The position numbers were made by a program, and so were the translations under genes. From Flavobacterium sp. (GTDB lineage: Bacteria > Bacteroidota > Bacteroidia > Flavobacteriales > Flavobacteriaceae), in the NCBI RefSeq assembly GCF_020217025.1, contig NZ_JAIWOF010000199.1:1-10000 (forward strand): a DNA stretch of 10,000 nt, written 5' to 3'. The notes beneath the pieces were generated by a model. It was not told where the DNA came from. It worked only from the letters and a program-made list of their open reading frames with translations, and made no database searches. Below are positions 1 through 6,122 of the stretch, in pieces (within the stretch, counting starts at the first letter, position 1; every line of letters starts with the position of its first letter).

Positions 1-1
1 G

Positions 2-43
2 GATTTTTCTTCTGCTGAAGATATATTTGGACCGTCAGAATAA
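2..43 (+). CDS. C-terminal tail of a plus-strand gene that begins outside the window
   Basis: The frame beginning at base 2 reads DFSSAEDIFGPSE and stops at TAA (41-43). The stop lies directly against the left arm of a strong stem-loop terminator, which is what the end of a real gene looks like. The other two plus frames either stop at once or run through the terminator. Thirteen residues are too few to name a family. The tail is acidic and hydrophilic, so it is probably the end of a soluble protein. The gene converges on the minus-strand lipoprotein gene at 90-317 and shares the terminator with it. Confidence 0.55.
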   Translation, partial: DFSSAEDIFGPSE

Positions 44-70
44 AAAAAGCCTTGCAGTGCAAGGCTTTTT
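44..70. terminator. bidirectional intrinsic terminator
   Basis: A perfect 12-bp inverted repeat, AAAAAGCCTTGC (44-55) and GCAAGGCTTTTT (59-70), encloses a 3-base loop. The GC-rich core is flanked by A and T runs, so each strand carries a U-tract. It can stop both the plus-strand gene ending at 43 and the minus-strand lipoprotein gene ending at 90. Confidence 0.88.
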
Positions 71-89
71 ATTATAAAATAATTTAAAA

Positions 90-317
90 TTATTTTTTTA
101 CTTCTTCTTTAACTGCTTCAACAGCTTCAGTAGCAGCTCCTTCAACTTTAGCAGCAGCAGAATCAGCAACTACAGCAGTAGAGTCAGCAACAGCTTCAAC
201 AGTTTCAGTTACTTCAGTAGCAGTAGAATCAACTGCAGTTTCTGCCTCAGCAGCAGCTTCTTTACAAGAAACGAACATAGCAGCAACAACTGCTAAACTT
301 AATACAACTTTTTTCAT
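90..317 (-). CDS. small Ala/Glu/Val-rich lipoprotein, paralog of the next gene
   Basis: This 75-residue protein has a lipoprotein signal: a KK start, a hydrophobic stretch at 4-15 and a lipobox-like FVSC with the lipidated Cys at 18. The mature part is low-complexity Ala, Glu, Val, Thr and Asp, with no predicted enzyme fold. It holds the 12-residue block ADSTAVVADSAA (44-55), which is also found in the neighbour at 437-643. It ends in a charged, probably helical Lys/Glu tail (57-75) that the neighbour lacks. Likely location is the inner or outer membrane, facing the periplasm or the surface; function is unknown. No clear -7 box lies upstream, and the upstream paralog has its own terminator at 388-414, so expression may rely on a weaker promoter or on read-through. 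The start is the only ATG that gives a complete signal peptide. Confidence 0.85.
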   Translation of the reverse strand: MKKVVLSLAVVAAMFVSCKEAAAEAETAVDSTATEVTETVEAVADSTAVVADSAAAKVEGAATEAVEAVKEEVKK

Positions 318-341
318 TTTGTTTTAATTATAAAAGGTTAA
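262..341 (-). repeat. duplicated signal-peptide and leader block, copy A
   Basis: Bases 262-317 encode the end of the signal peptide through the start codon and match 588-643 over 56 bases with only three differences by eye. The likeness continues into the 5' leader, where both copies hold AATTATAAAGGTTAA or a one-base variant (326-341 here, 651-665 in copy B). Gene and leader were therefore duplicated together. Confidence 0.8.
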
Positions 342-387
342 AATTTTATTTTGAATAGGATTGCACTATTCTCTTCTCTATATGTTT

Positions 388-414
388 AAAAAAAAGCCCC
401 ACATTGTGGAGCTT
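388..414 (-). terminator. intrinsic terminator of the lipoprotein gene at 437-643
   Basis: Read on the minus strand, AAGCTCCAC pairs with GTGGGGCTT around an AAT loop (arms 406-414 and 394-402) and is followed by eight U (395-388). One pair is G-U on the minus transcript but would be a C-A mismatch on the plus transcript. The structure is therefore oriented for minus-strand transcription. Confidence 0.85.
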
Positions 415-436
415 GATTTTTTCTGTCAGCAATAAA

Positions 437-643
437 TTACTTAGCAGGTGCAGCTTCAGCAGCAGGTGCAGCAGTAGCAGCAGAATCAGCAACTACAGCA
501 GTAGAATCAGCTACAGGAGCTTCTTCAACAGCAGGAGTTTCAACTACAGTTGAGTCAACAGCTGGAGTTTCTTCAGCAGCATTTTCTTTACATGAAACGA
601 ACATAGCAGCAACAATTGCTAAACTTAAAACAACTTTTTTCAT
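437..643 (-). CDS. small Ala/Pro/Glu-rich lipoprotein, paralog of the previous gene
   Basis: This 68-residue lipoprotein has a signal peptide almost identical to that of the gene at 90-317, with the lipobox FVSC and Cys at 18. The mature chain is low-complexity: ETPAV occurs twice (25-29 and 35-39), and the shared block ADSTAVVADSAA sits at 45-56. It ends in a Pro/Ala-rich tail (57-68) where its paralog has a Lys/Glu helix, so the copies differ mainly at the C-terminus. It is probably an extended, membrane-tethered peptide; the function is not recognised. It has the best promoter in the window (680-708), an A-tract region upstream and its own terminator, so it is probably a strongly expressed single-gene transcript. 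Confidence 0.87.
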   Translation of the reverse strand: MKKVVLSLAIVAAMFVSCKENAAEETPAVDSTVVETPAVEEAPVADSTAVVADSAATAAPAAEAAPAK

Positions 644-665
644 CTTACTAAATTATAAAGGTTAA
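588..665 (-). repeat. duplicated signal-peptide and leader block, copy B
   Basis: This is the partner of 262-341 and covers the signal-peptide codons (588-643) and the conserved leader motif (651-665). The two copies diverge at the promoter: this one has a clear TAnnTTTG box upstream and copy A does not. Confidence 0.8.
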
Positions 666-679
666 TTATTAATTCGGAG

Positions 680-708
680 CAAAGATATAAATTTTTTAAC
701 ATGTCAAA
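680..708 (-). promoter_or_regulatory. Bacteroidetes-type housekeeping promoter for the lipoprotein gene at 437-643
   Basis: On the minus strand, TTTG (708-705) is followed after 17 bases by TATCTTTG (687-680), a full match to the -7 consensus TAnnTTTG with a -33 TTTG at normal spacing. The start of transcription would fall near 673, giving a leader of about 30 bases that carries the conserved TAACCTTTATAATT motif. Two A8 tracts spaced 10 bases apart (721-740) lie upstream and could act as an UP-like or bent element. Confidence 0.75.
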
Positions 709-760
709 ATATTTTTAGACATTTTTTTTCATTTTTTTTCTTTGGATTCCGAAATGCTTT

Positions 761-780
761 ATTTCAAATGGCGTGCCAAA
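761..780 (-). promoter_or_regulatory. sigma-54-like -24/-12 site (candidate)
   Basis: The minus strand reads TTGGCACG (779-772), four bases, then TTGAA (767-763). The -24 half and the spacing match the sigma-54 consensus TTGGCACG-N4-TTGC, but the -12 half has GA in place of the usual GC. It points at the lipoprotein gene at 437-643 and would give a leader of roughly 110 bases, upstream of the housekeeping promoter. A chance match in an intergenic palindrome is possible. Confidence 0.33.
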
Positions 781-806
781 CTTTTTATTTTTAAAAAATT
801 CTGTAA

Positions 807-2960
807 TTATTTGGCTTTTTGTGACTTAGGATAAATAATTGTCATCTCTTCGATAAGGTTTTTAGCTCCTGCAAATTTATCAATCACAAATAAAATGTAG
901 CGTGCATCAACCATGATGTTTCTACAGATTTCTGGACTATAATAAATGTCGCTCATTGTACCTTCCCAAACTCTATCAAAGTTCAATCCGATTAGGTTTC
1001 CTTTTGCATCCAAAGCAGGACTTCCTGAATTCCCGCCAGTAGTATGATTTGTTGCGATAAATGCTAATGGCATTTTCCCGTTTTTGTCGGCATATCTTCC
1101 ATAATCTTTTGCGTTATACAAATCGATTAATTTTTTTGGAACGTCAAATTCGTAATCGCCTGGAATGTATTTTTCAATCACTCCATCTAAATAACTCACC
1201 GGTTCGTAAATAACAGCATCGCTTGGTTTATAGCCTTTTACTTTTCCATAAGTTACACGTAACGTACTATTCGCATCAGGGAAAATTCTATCGTTAGGGA
1301 AGAATTCCATAATTCCTTTCATGTACGTTCTTTGTAATGCGATATTTTTTAAATTGATCTCATCAAACTTAGGTGCTACATTTTTTTGGTAACTATCCGC
1401 AATTGATTTTACTAATTGGTAACCTTTGTCTTGATTTAATTTCTCTAAAACCGACTTAGCATCACCATTCAATAATTCTTTCAAACCATTAAAGCTAGTT
1501 AATTTCGAAGAACCAAAAACACTTGTTGTTAAAGCAGATGCATTAACATTGTTTAAACTTTCTGGTAAAAATTGTTTTGGAGATTTTGTAGCGTATAAAT
1601 TGATCAATTGTTCAAAAACTTTTTCATCCACTTGAGCGCTGTAATCTTTATATAAACCTTCGAATCCTGAAATTAAATTGTTTTTTCTGTCATTAAAAGC
1701 TTGCTCACCTTTAGTGTTATATACTTGCTCTAATTGGTACAAACGATATCCAAAAGATAAGATTTCTGAATTACGCAAAACGACTTCCGTAAAGTAATCT
1801 CTTGCAATGGCATATTCTCTAATGTCTCTGTAGTTCTTTTCGAAATCAGCTAAAATAGTTCCGTATTCGGCCTGTTTTCCAGCTTTGTTAACTCTTTCTT
1901 GGAATTTCTTTTCGAAATCTTGTTTAAAGGCAACCGCATTCGATTTTTTCAAACCTTTAGTTTCGCCTATCCATTTTTTCCAATAATTCGCAACTCCAGC
2001 ATACTTAGAAGCGTATTGAATTTTAATCGCGTTGTCTTTTCTCATGAAACCATCTTGTACTTTTAAAGCAGCATCACGAATTTCGATTTTAGCTGGATTC
2101 AAATCATTTACAATTTGTTCTACAGCGAATGATGGTAAATATTCTTGAGTTCTTCCTGGATAACCCATTACCATGGTGAAATCGTTTTCTTGAATTCCTT
2201 TTGCAGAAACTGGGAAAAAGTGTTTTGGAGTATAAGGAACGTTGTCTTTTGAATATTCAGCAGGACGATTGTTTTTGTCTGCGTAAATTCTAAATAAAGA
2301 GAAATCACCTGTGTGACGAGGCCAAACCCAATTGTCTGTATCAGAACCAAATTTTCCAATTGAACTTGGTGGTGCCCCTACTAAACGAACATCTTTAAAA
2401 GTTTCAGTTACGAATAATAAGTATTGGTTTCCATCGTAAAAAGCACGAATCATCGTTTCTTGCCAAGCTTCTCTTGAATAACTTTTATTTAAAGCCACGA
2501 TATTTTGTTGGATTCTTTTTTGCTTATCGCTTTCTGAAGGAAGATTTAAAACACCTTCAAAGATTTTTGTAGTTACATCCTCAATCTTGATGATAAAAGT
2601 AACGATTAAATCTTTGTTTGGTAATTCGTCTTCCATTTTGTAAGCCCAAAAACCATTCGTTAAATAATCATGTTCAACAGTAGAATGACTTTGAATGTTG
2701 TCATAACCACAGTGGTGATTAGTTAATAAAAGTCCTTTTGGAGAAATCATTTCTGCTGTACAACCGCCATCAAAATGAGGAACAGCGTCTTTTAAGCTGG
2801 AATTATTTACCGAATAAATATCATCGGCACTAATTTTCATTCCCAAAGCTTTCATTTCTTTTTCGTTAGTTCCTTTCAATAACGAAGGAATCCACATGCC
2901 TCCTTGTTGCGCTTGAACTTGGATAACAAATAAAACAAGTAGTAATTTTAAAAATTTCAT
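807..2960 (-). CDS. dpp11: S46 family dipeptidyl peptidase, DPP11-type (Asp/Glu-specific)
   Basis: This 717-residue protein is full length for peptidase family S46. A signal peptide (1-17, cleavage likely after VQA) is followed by the family's GGMWIP start, so the enzyme should be periplasmic. The chymotrypsin-like halves carry the triad: His83 in TNHHCGY, Asp219 in HTGDFSLFR and Ser645 in GGNSGSPA. A long, mostly helical region (about 290-560) between the halves covers the active site and limits the enzyme to removing N-terminal dipeptides. Arg663 lies 18 residues after Ser645, the spacing of Ser655 and Arg673 in Porphyromonas DPP11. There the Arg selects Asp or Glu at P1, whereas DPP7 has Gly. 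I therefore infer DPP11 specificity. The gene starts 10 bases after the acetyltransferase stop, so it is probably the last gene of the waaA transcript. No clear terminator follows. Confidence 0.93.
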   Translation of the reverse strand: MKFLKLLLVLFVIQVQAQQGGMWIPSLLKGTNEKEMKALGMKISADDIYSVNNSSLKDAVPHFDGGCTAEMISPKGLLLTNHHCGYDNIQSHSTVEHDYLTNGFWAYKMEDELPNKDLIVTFIIKIEDVTTKIFEGVLNLPSESDKQKRIQQNIVALNKSYSREAWQETMIRAFYDGNQYLLFVTETFKDVRLVGAPPSSIGKFGSDTDNWVWPRHTGDFSLFRIYADKNNRPAEYSKDNVPYTPKHFFPVSAKGIQENDFTMVMGYPGRTQEYLPSFAVEQIVNDLNPAKIEIRDAALKVQDGFMRKDNAIKIQYASKYAGVANYWKKWIGETKGLKKSNAVAFKQDFEKKFQERVNKAGKQAEYGTILADFEKNYRDIREYAIARDYFTEVVLRNSEILSFGYRLYQLEQVYNTKGEQAFNDRKNNLISGFEGLYKDYSAQVDEKVFEQLINLYATKSPKQFLPESLNNVNASALTTSVFGSSKLTSFNGLKELLNGDAKSVLEKLNQDKGYQLVKSIADSYQKNVAPKFDEINLKNIALQRTYMKGIMEFFPNDRIFPDANSTLRVTYGKVKGYKPSDAVIYEPVSYLDGVIEKYIPGDYEFDVPKKLIDLYNAKDYGRYADKNGKMPLAFIATNHTTGGNSGSPALDAKGNLIGLNFDRVWEGTMSDIYYSPEICRNIMVDARYILFVIDKFAGAKNLIEEMTIIYPKSQKAK

Positions 2961-2970
2961 AGGTATAATT

Positions 2971-3420
2971 TTATTTAGTGACTTTGTACTTCATTAATTT
3001 TCGGTTATGAAGCTCAAAATCGTGTGCAAGATACAATTTTTGTGCGTTTTCGTTGTGCGGTTCGACTTCTAAATACAGTAATTTTAACGATAATTTAGGA
3101 ACTTCACGTTGAATAAACTGAATCGCTTCTTTTCCAAAACCTTTTCCGCGAGCGGTTTCTTTGATGAATAATTCGTCAACAAAAGCAATCTTTCCACCAT
3201 ATTCAAAACTGAAAATAAAAGTAAGAATGATATAACCCACAATTTCATTTTCGGAATATATCAACCAAGATTTTCCAAGATGTTCATTGGGAATAAATTC
3301 TTGAAACAAAGTTTTAGCCACTTCAATATCCATAGGATAATTGTCAATCGCATAGAACTCTTGCATCATTAAGGTGATGATTTCAATGTCTGCAATTTCT
3401 AATGGTTTGAAGCTTGTCAT
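2971..3420 (-). CDS. GNAT family N-acetyltransferase
   Basis: This 149-residue single-domain protein has a GNAT fold. The acetyl-CoA pyrophosphate-binding motif is R91-G-K-G-F-G96, preceded by the beta-4 strand VDELFI (81-86). The usual later motif follows: LEVEPHNENAQKLYLAHDF (117-135), with Asn123, Asn125 and Tyr130 in the positions typical of the family. The substrate cannot be told from sequence; amines, amino acids and protein N-termini are all possible. Its ATG overlaps the waaA stop in the minus-strand sequence TAATG, which implies translational coupling to waaA, and the peptidase gene follows 10 bases after its stop. No signal peptide is present, so the protein is cytoplasmic. Confidence 0.9.
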   Translation of the reverse strand: MTSFKPLEIADIEIITLMMQEFYAIDNYPMDIEVAKTLFQEFIPNEHLGKSWLIYSENEIVGYIILTFIFSFEYGGKIAFVDELFIKETARGKGFGKEAIQFIQREVPKLSLKLLYLEVEPHNENAQKLYLAHDFELHNRKLMKYKVTK

Positions 3421-4673
3421 TAGTCCAAAATATGATTTATAATCGTTTGCGTGGCTCCTTTATTCATTTGAACAAATGTGCTGCAAATGTGCCCTTTTTC
3501 TAATCGTTCGTCTTCGTTGTGAAGCAATAAATCAAAAGCCTCATTAAGTTGCGTTTGATTCTGAATCGAAATACAACCTTCCATATTTACCAATGCCGTG
3601 GCTTCAGCAAAATGGGAATAATTTGGTCCAATTACAACCGGAACTCCAAAAGTCGCCGGTTCTAAAATATTGTGAACACCTGGATTTCCAAAACCTCCGC
3701 CCACATAAGCAATATCGGCGTAAGAATAGATTTTGGTTAAAATTCCGATGGTGTCGATGATGAAAACCTGAAAAGCCTCTATTTTGTCATGCTGAACTTG
3801 TTTCAGCATCTCATCTTTTTCCGAATATAAAATCGTTTTCTTTTGAATTTGATTTTTGAGATTTGAAATTTGCTCTTGTTTAATATTATGCGGTGCAATA
3901 ATAAATTTCACATCATCCGAACTCTGATTGATGTAATTAATCAATAAACTTTCATCTTTTGGCCATGAACTTCCGATTACGATTGTAGTTTTGTTGTCTT
4001 TGAATTGTTCGATAAAATCTAATGAATTATCACGTTCTAAAATTGAAACCACACGATCAAAACGCGTATCGCCAGAAACTTTTACATTGTTAAATCCGAT
4101 ACTTTGAAGTAGTTTTTTTGAACTTTCATTCTGAACAAAGAAGTAATCAAATGTTTTTAAAGCGTTTCTGTAAAATCCGCCATACCATTTAAAAAACGCT
4201 TGATTTTCTCTAAGAATTCCAGAAATCAAATAGGTTTTGATTTGCTGTTTTTTTAATTCGTTCAGATAATTTGGCCAATATTCGTATTTGATAAAAAATA
4301 CCATTTCGGGATGAACCAATTCAATAAATTGTTTCGCATTCGAAATTGTATCTAATGGTAAATAAACAGTAACATCAGCAACGGTATTGTTTTTTCGTAC
4401 TTCATAACCCGAAGGAGAAAAAAAAGTAACCACAATTTTATGATTTGGGAATTGTTGTTTGATTGCTTCAATTACGGGTAAGCCTTGCTCATATTCGCCT
4501 AAAGAAGCCGCATGAAACCAAATCGTTTTATCCGAAGTTTGAATTTTATCCGCCAAAGTTTGAAAAACGGATTTTTGTCCGTTTATAAAAAGTTTCATTT
4601 TCGGACTAAAAAGCGCAATTATTTTCAGCAATTGTGCAGCTATAATTACAATTAAATTATATATTTGATTCAT
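3420..4673 (-). CDS. waaA: 3-deoxy-D-manno-octulosonic acid (Kdo) transferase
   Basis: This 417-residue GT-B glycosyltransferase (family GT30) moves Kdo from CMP-Kdo to the lipid A precursor at the cytoplasmic face of the inner membrane. An N-terminal hydrophobic anchor (about 5-22) is followed by the family motif WFHAASLGEYEQ with the catalytic Glu60. FIKYEYWPN (127-135), a conserved acceptor-side motif, and SGDTRFDRV (200-208) follow. The C-terminal donor-binding half has GSSWPKDE (234-241), the glycine-rich GGGFG (325-329) and HNILEP (334-339). One oddity is that residues 288-296 (EMLKQVQHD) are encoded by a palindromic repeat that appears to have been inserted in frame. The gene is the first of a likely three-gene unit with the acetyltransferase and the peptidase, and is divergent from the small membrane gene at 4725. 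No convincing promoter box was found for it. Confidence 0.95.
   Translation of the reverse strand: MNQIYNLIVIIAAQLLKIIALFSPKMKLFINGQKSVFQTLADKIQTSDKTIWFHAASLGEYEQGLPVIEAIKQQFPNHKIVVTFFSPSGYEVRKNNTVADVTVYLPLDTISNAKQFIELVHPEMVFFIKYEYWPNYLNELKKQQIKTYLISGILRENQAFFKWYGGFYRNALKTFDYFFVQNESSKKLLQSIGFNNVKVSGDTRFDRVVSILERDNSLDFIEQFKDNKTTIVIGSSWPKDESLLINYINQSSDDVKFIIAPHNIKQEQISNLKNQIQKKTILYSEKDEMLKQVQHDKIEAFQVFIIDTIGILTKIYSYADIAYVGGGFGNPGVHNILEPATFGVPVVIGPNYSHFAEATALVNMEGCISIQNQTQLNEAFDLLLHNEDERLEKGHICSTFVQMNKGATQTIINHILD
3786..3812. repeat. REP-like palindromic repeat inside waaA
   Basis: The plus strand holds ATGCTGAA (3789-3796), a 5-base spacer and TTCAGCAT (3802-3809), a perfect 8-bp inverted repeat, with GTC and CTC on its sides. 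From memory this closely resembles a palindromic repeat family scattered through many Flavobacterium genomes. The 27-base unit is exactly nine waaA codons (residues 288-296), so the reading frame is kept. It falls in a loop between two conserved stretches of the donor-binding domain. Confidence 0.7.
4660..4667 (+). promoter_or_regulatory. candidate -7 box for the small membrane protein gene
   Basis: TATATTTG is a full match to TAnnTTTG and lies within the first codons of waaA on the opposite strand, about 58 bases before the ATG at 4725. The nearest upstream TTG (4632-4634) is 25 bases away, longer than usual. It may be a chance match. Confidence 0.35.
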
Positions 4674-4724
4674 GCCTTTAATTAAGGTTATAAAAGTACA
4701 ATTGTTTCATCAAATAAAAAAAAT

Positions 4725-4916
4725 ATGAAATTGATTTCAAAACAAATGGGAATATTGGCAATGTTGTATTTTATCGTCACTTTGTTGATAAAAAAATATT
4801 TTTTTGAAGATGAAATCGATAACAAATCAATTTTCACAACTTTAGCTTCCACTATAATTTTTTGTTTAATTTTTTATTTTTTAAAAAGAAAAAAAACCAC
4901 ATCAAAAGATAATTAG
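4725..4916 (+). CDS. small two-helix membrane protein, unknown function
   Basis: This 63-residue protein has two hydrophobic segments (about 7-24 and 38-54) joined by a short charged loop (FEDEIDNK, 27-34) and a Lys-rich C-terminal tail (54-63). This pattern suggests a hairpin in the inner membrane with both ends in the cytoplasm. I do not recognise a family. Coding seems real: it fills most of the gap between waaA and the aminotransferase, has a sensible membrane topology, and is followed 27 bases later by the next start codon. The codons are very AT-rich, as is usual for membrane genes in this genome. It may share a transcript with the aminotransferase, but a -7 box lies immediately after its stop. 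Confidence 0.7.
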   Translation: MKLISKQMGILAMLYFIVTLLIKKYFFEDEIDNKSIFTTLASTIIFCLIFYFLKRKKTTSKDN

Positions 4917-4924
4917 TAATTTTG
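4917..4924 (+). promoter_or_regulatory. candidate -7 box for the aminotransferase gene
   Basis: TAATTTTG matches TAnnTTTG exactly, begins on the base after the upstream stop codon, and lies 19 bases before the ATG at 4944. The same octamer sits upstream of the lipoprotein gene at 7423. No TTTG is found at the expected -33 distance, so this rests on the -7 box alone. Confidence 0.45.
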
Positions 4925-4943
4925 CTAACAGAAAATTTCAATT

Positions 4944-6071
4944 ATGAGAAAATTACAAATGGTTGACTTGAAAAGTCAATATGAAAAGATAAAAGAAGAA
5001 GTGAACGCTTCTATTCAAGAGGTTTTAGATACGAATACATATATCAACGGACCTTTGGTTCACCAATTCCAAGCAGATTTAGAAAAATATTTGGGAGTAA
5101 AACACGTAATTCCATGTGCTAACGGAACCGATGCGTTGCAAATTGCCATGATGGGATTAGATTTAAAGCCAGGTGATGAAGTAATTACTGCAGATTTTAC
5201 ATTTGCTGCTACAGTTGAAGTAATTGCGTTATTGCAATTAACTCCAGTTTTAGTGGATGTAGATATGAACAATATGAATATTTCGTTAGAAGGAATTCGT
5301 AAAGCAATTACGCCTAAAACAAAAGCAATTGTTCCAGTACATTTATTTGGTCGCGCTGCTAATATGGATGCGATTATGGAAATTGCTCGCGAGCATAATT
5401 TATATGTTATCGAAGATAATGCACAAGCAATCGGTGCTGATTACACTTCAAAAGATGGTTCTAAAAAGAAAGTAGGAACGATTGGACATGTTGCGGCAAC
5501 TTCATTTTTCCCATCTAAAAACTTAGGTTGTTATGGTGATGGTGGAGCCATTTTTACGAATGATGATGCTTTAGCACACAAAATCAGAGGAATCGTAAAC
5601 CACGGAATGTACGAAAGATATCATCATGATGTTGTAGGTGTGAATTCTCGTTTAGATAGTATTCAAGCTGGAGTTTTAAAAGCGAAATTACCACATTTGG
5701 ATGCTTACAACAAAGCACGTCAAGAAGCAGCCAGAAAATACAGTTTGGCTCTAAGTGTAAATCCAAATATTTGGGCGCCAACTATATGTGAATCTTGTGA
5801 TTGTCACGTATTTCATCAATATGTAATCCGAATTTTAAATGGAAAACGCGATGGATTATTAGAACATTTGCAAGCAAAAGGAATTCCATGTGCAATTTAT
5901 TATCCAATTCCATTACACAGTCAAAAAGCGTATGCAGATGCACGTTACAAAGAAGAAGATTTTCCAGTAACGAATCAAATGGTAAAAGAAGTAATCGCGT
6001 TACCAATGCATACGGAATTAGATGACGAACAAATTAAATTTATTACAGATTCAGTTTTAGAATTTGTTTAA
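4944..6071 (+). CDS. DegT/DnrJ/EryC1/StrS family PLP-dependent sugar aminotransferase
   Basis: This 375-residue fold-type I aminotransferase acts on a keto sugar bound to a nucleotide, normally with glutamate as amino donor. The start VDLKSQYEKI is typical of the family. Other marks are the substrate/PLP loop CANGTDALQ (58-66), the PLP-contacting Asp158 in IEDNAQAIGA, the Schiff-base Lys192 in SFFPSKNLGCYGDGGA, and the later motifs YHHDVVGVNSRLD (226-238) and YYPIPLH (319-325). These stretches look most like WbpE/WlbC-type enzymes, which aminate UDP-3-keto-GlcNAc uronic acid, but the usual pathway partners are not in the window, so the substrate stays open. Three cysteines cluster at 282, 285 and 287. 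galE follows after 51 bases that hold a stem-loop, in keeping with a role in surface glycan synthesis. Confidence 0.93.
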   Translation: MRKLQMVDLKSQYEKIKEEVNASIQEVLDTNTYINGPLVHQFQADLEKYLGVKHVIPCANGTDALQIAMMGLDLKPGDEVITADFTFAATVEVIALLQLTPVLVDVDMNNMNISLEGIRKAITPKTKAIVPVHLFGRAANMDAIMEIAREHNLYVIEDNAQAIGADYTSKDGSKKKVGTIGHVAATSFFPSKNLGCYGDGGAIFTNDDALAHKIRGIVNHGMYERYHHDVVGVNSRLDSIQAGVLKAKLPHLDAYNKARQEAARKYSLALSVNPNIWAPTICESCDCHVFHQYVIRILNGKRDGLLEHLQAKGIPCAIYYPIPLHSQKAYADARYKEEDFPVTNQMVKEVIALPMHTELDDEQIKFITDSVLEFV

Positions 6072-6078
6072 TTCATAT

Positions 6079-6108
6079 TTAAGAGACGCTATTTATCGCG
6101 TCTCTTAA
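6079..6108 (+). terminator. stem-loop between the aminotransferase gene and galE, weak terminator or attenuator
   Basis: An 11-bp perfect stem, TTAAGAGACGC (6079-6089) with GCGTCTCTTAA (6098-6108), encloses an 8-base loop. The following tract, TTTAATAATAAAG, is poor in U for a strong terminator, and the stem ends only 14 bases before the galE ATG. It may end the upstream transcript partially or control access to the galE start. Confidence 0.6.
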
Positions 6109-6122
6109 TTTAATAATAAAGA

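Noticed and set aside
741..780. Nested inverted repeats (TTTGG/CCAAA outside, GAAAT/ATTTC inside) as terminator of the peptidase gene
   Set aside because: On the minus strand the structure is followed by A-tracts, not a U-tract, and the outer arms are only 5 bp with uneven loops. The U-rich side serves the plus strand, where no gene ends.
4691..4698. TACTTTTA on the minus strand as the -7 box of waaA
   Set aside because: It lacks the final G of TAnnTTTG, and the nearest TTTG upstream is only 12 bases away.
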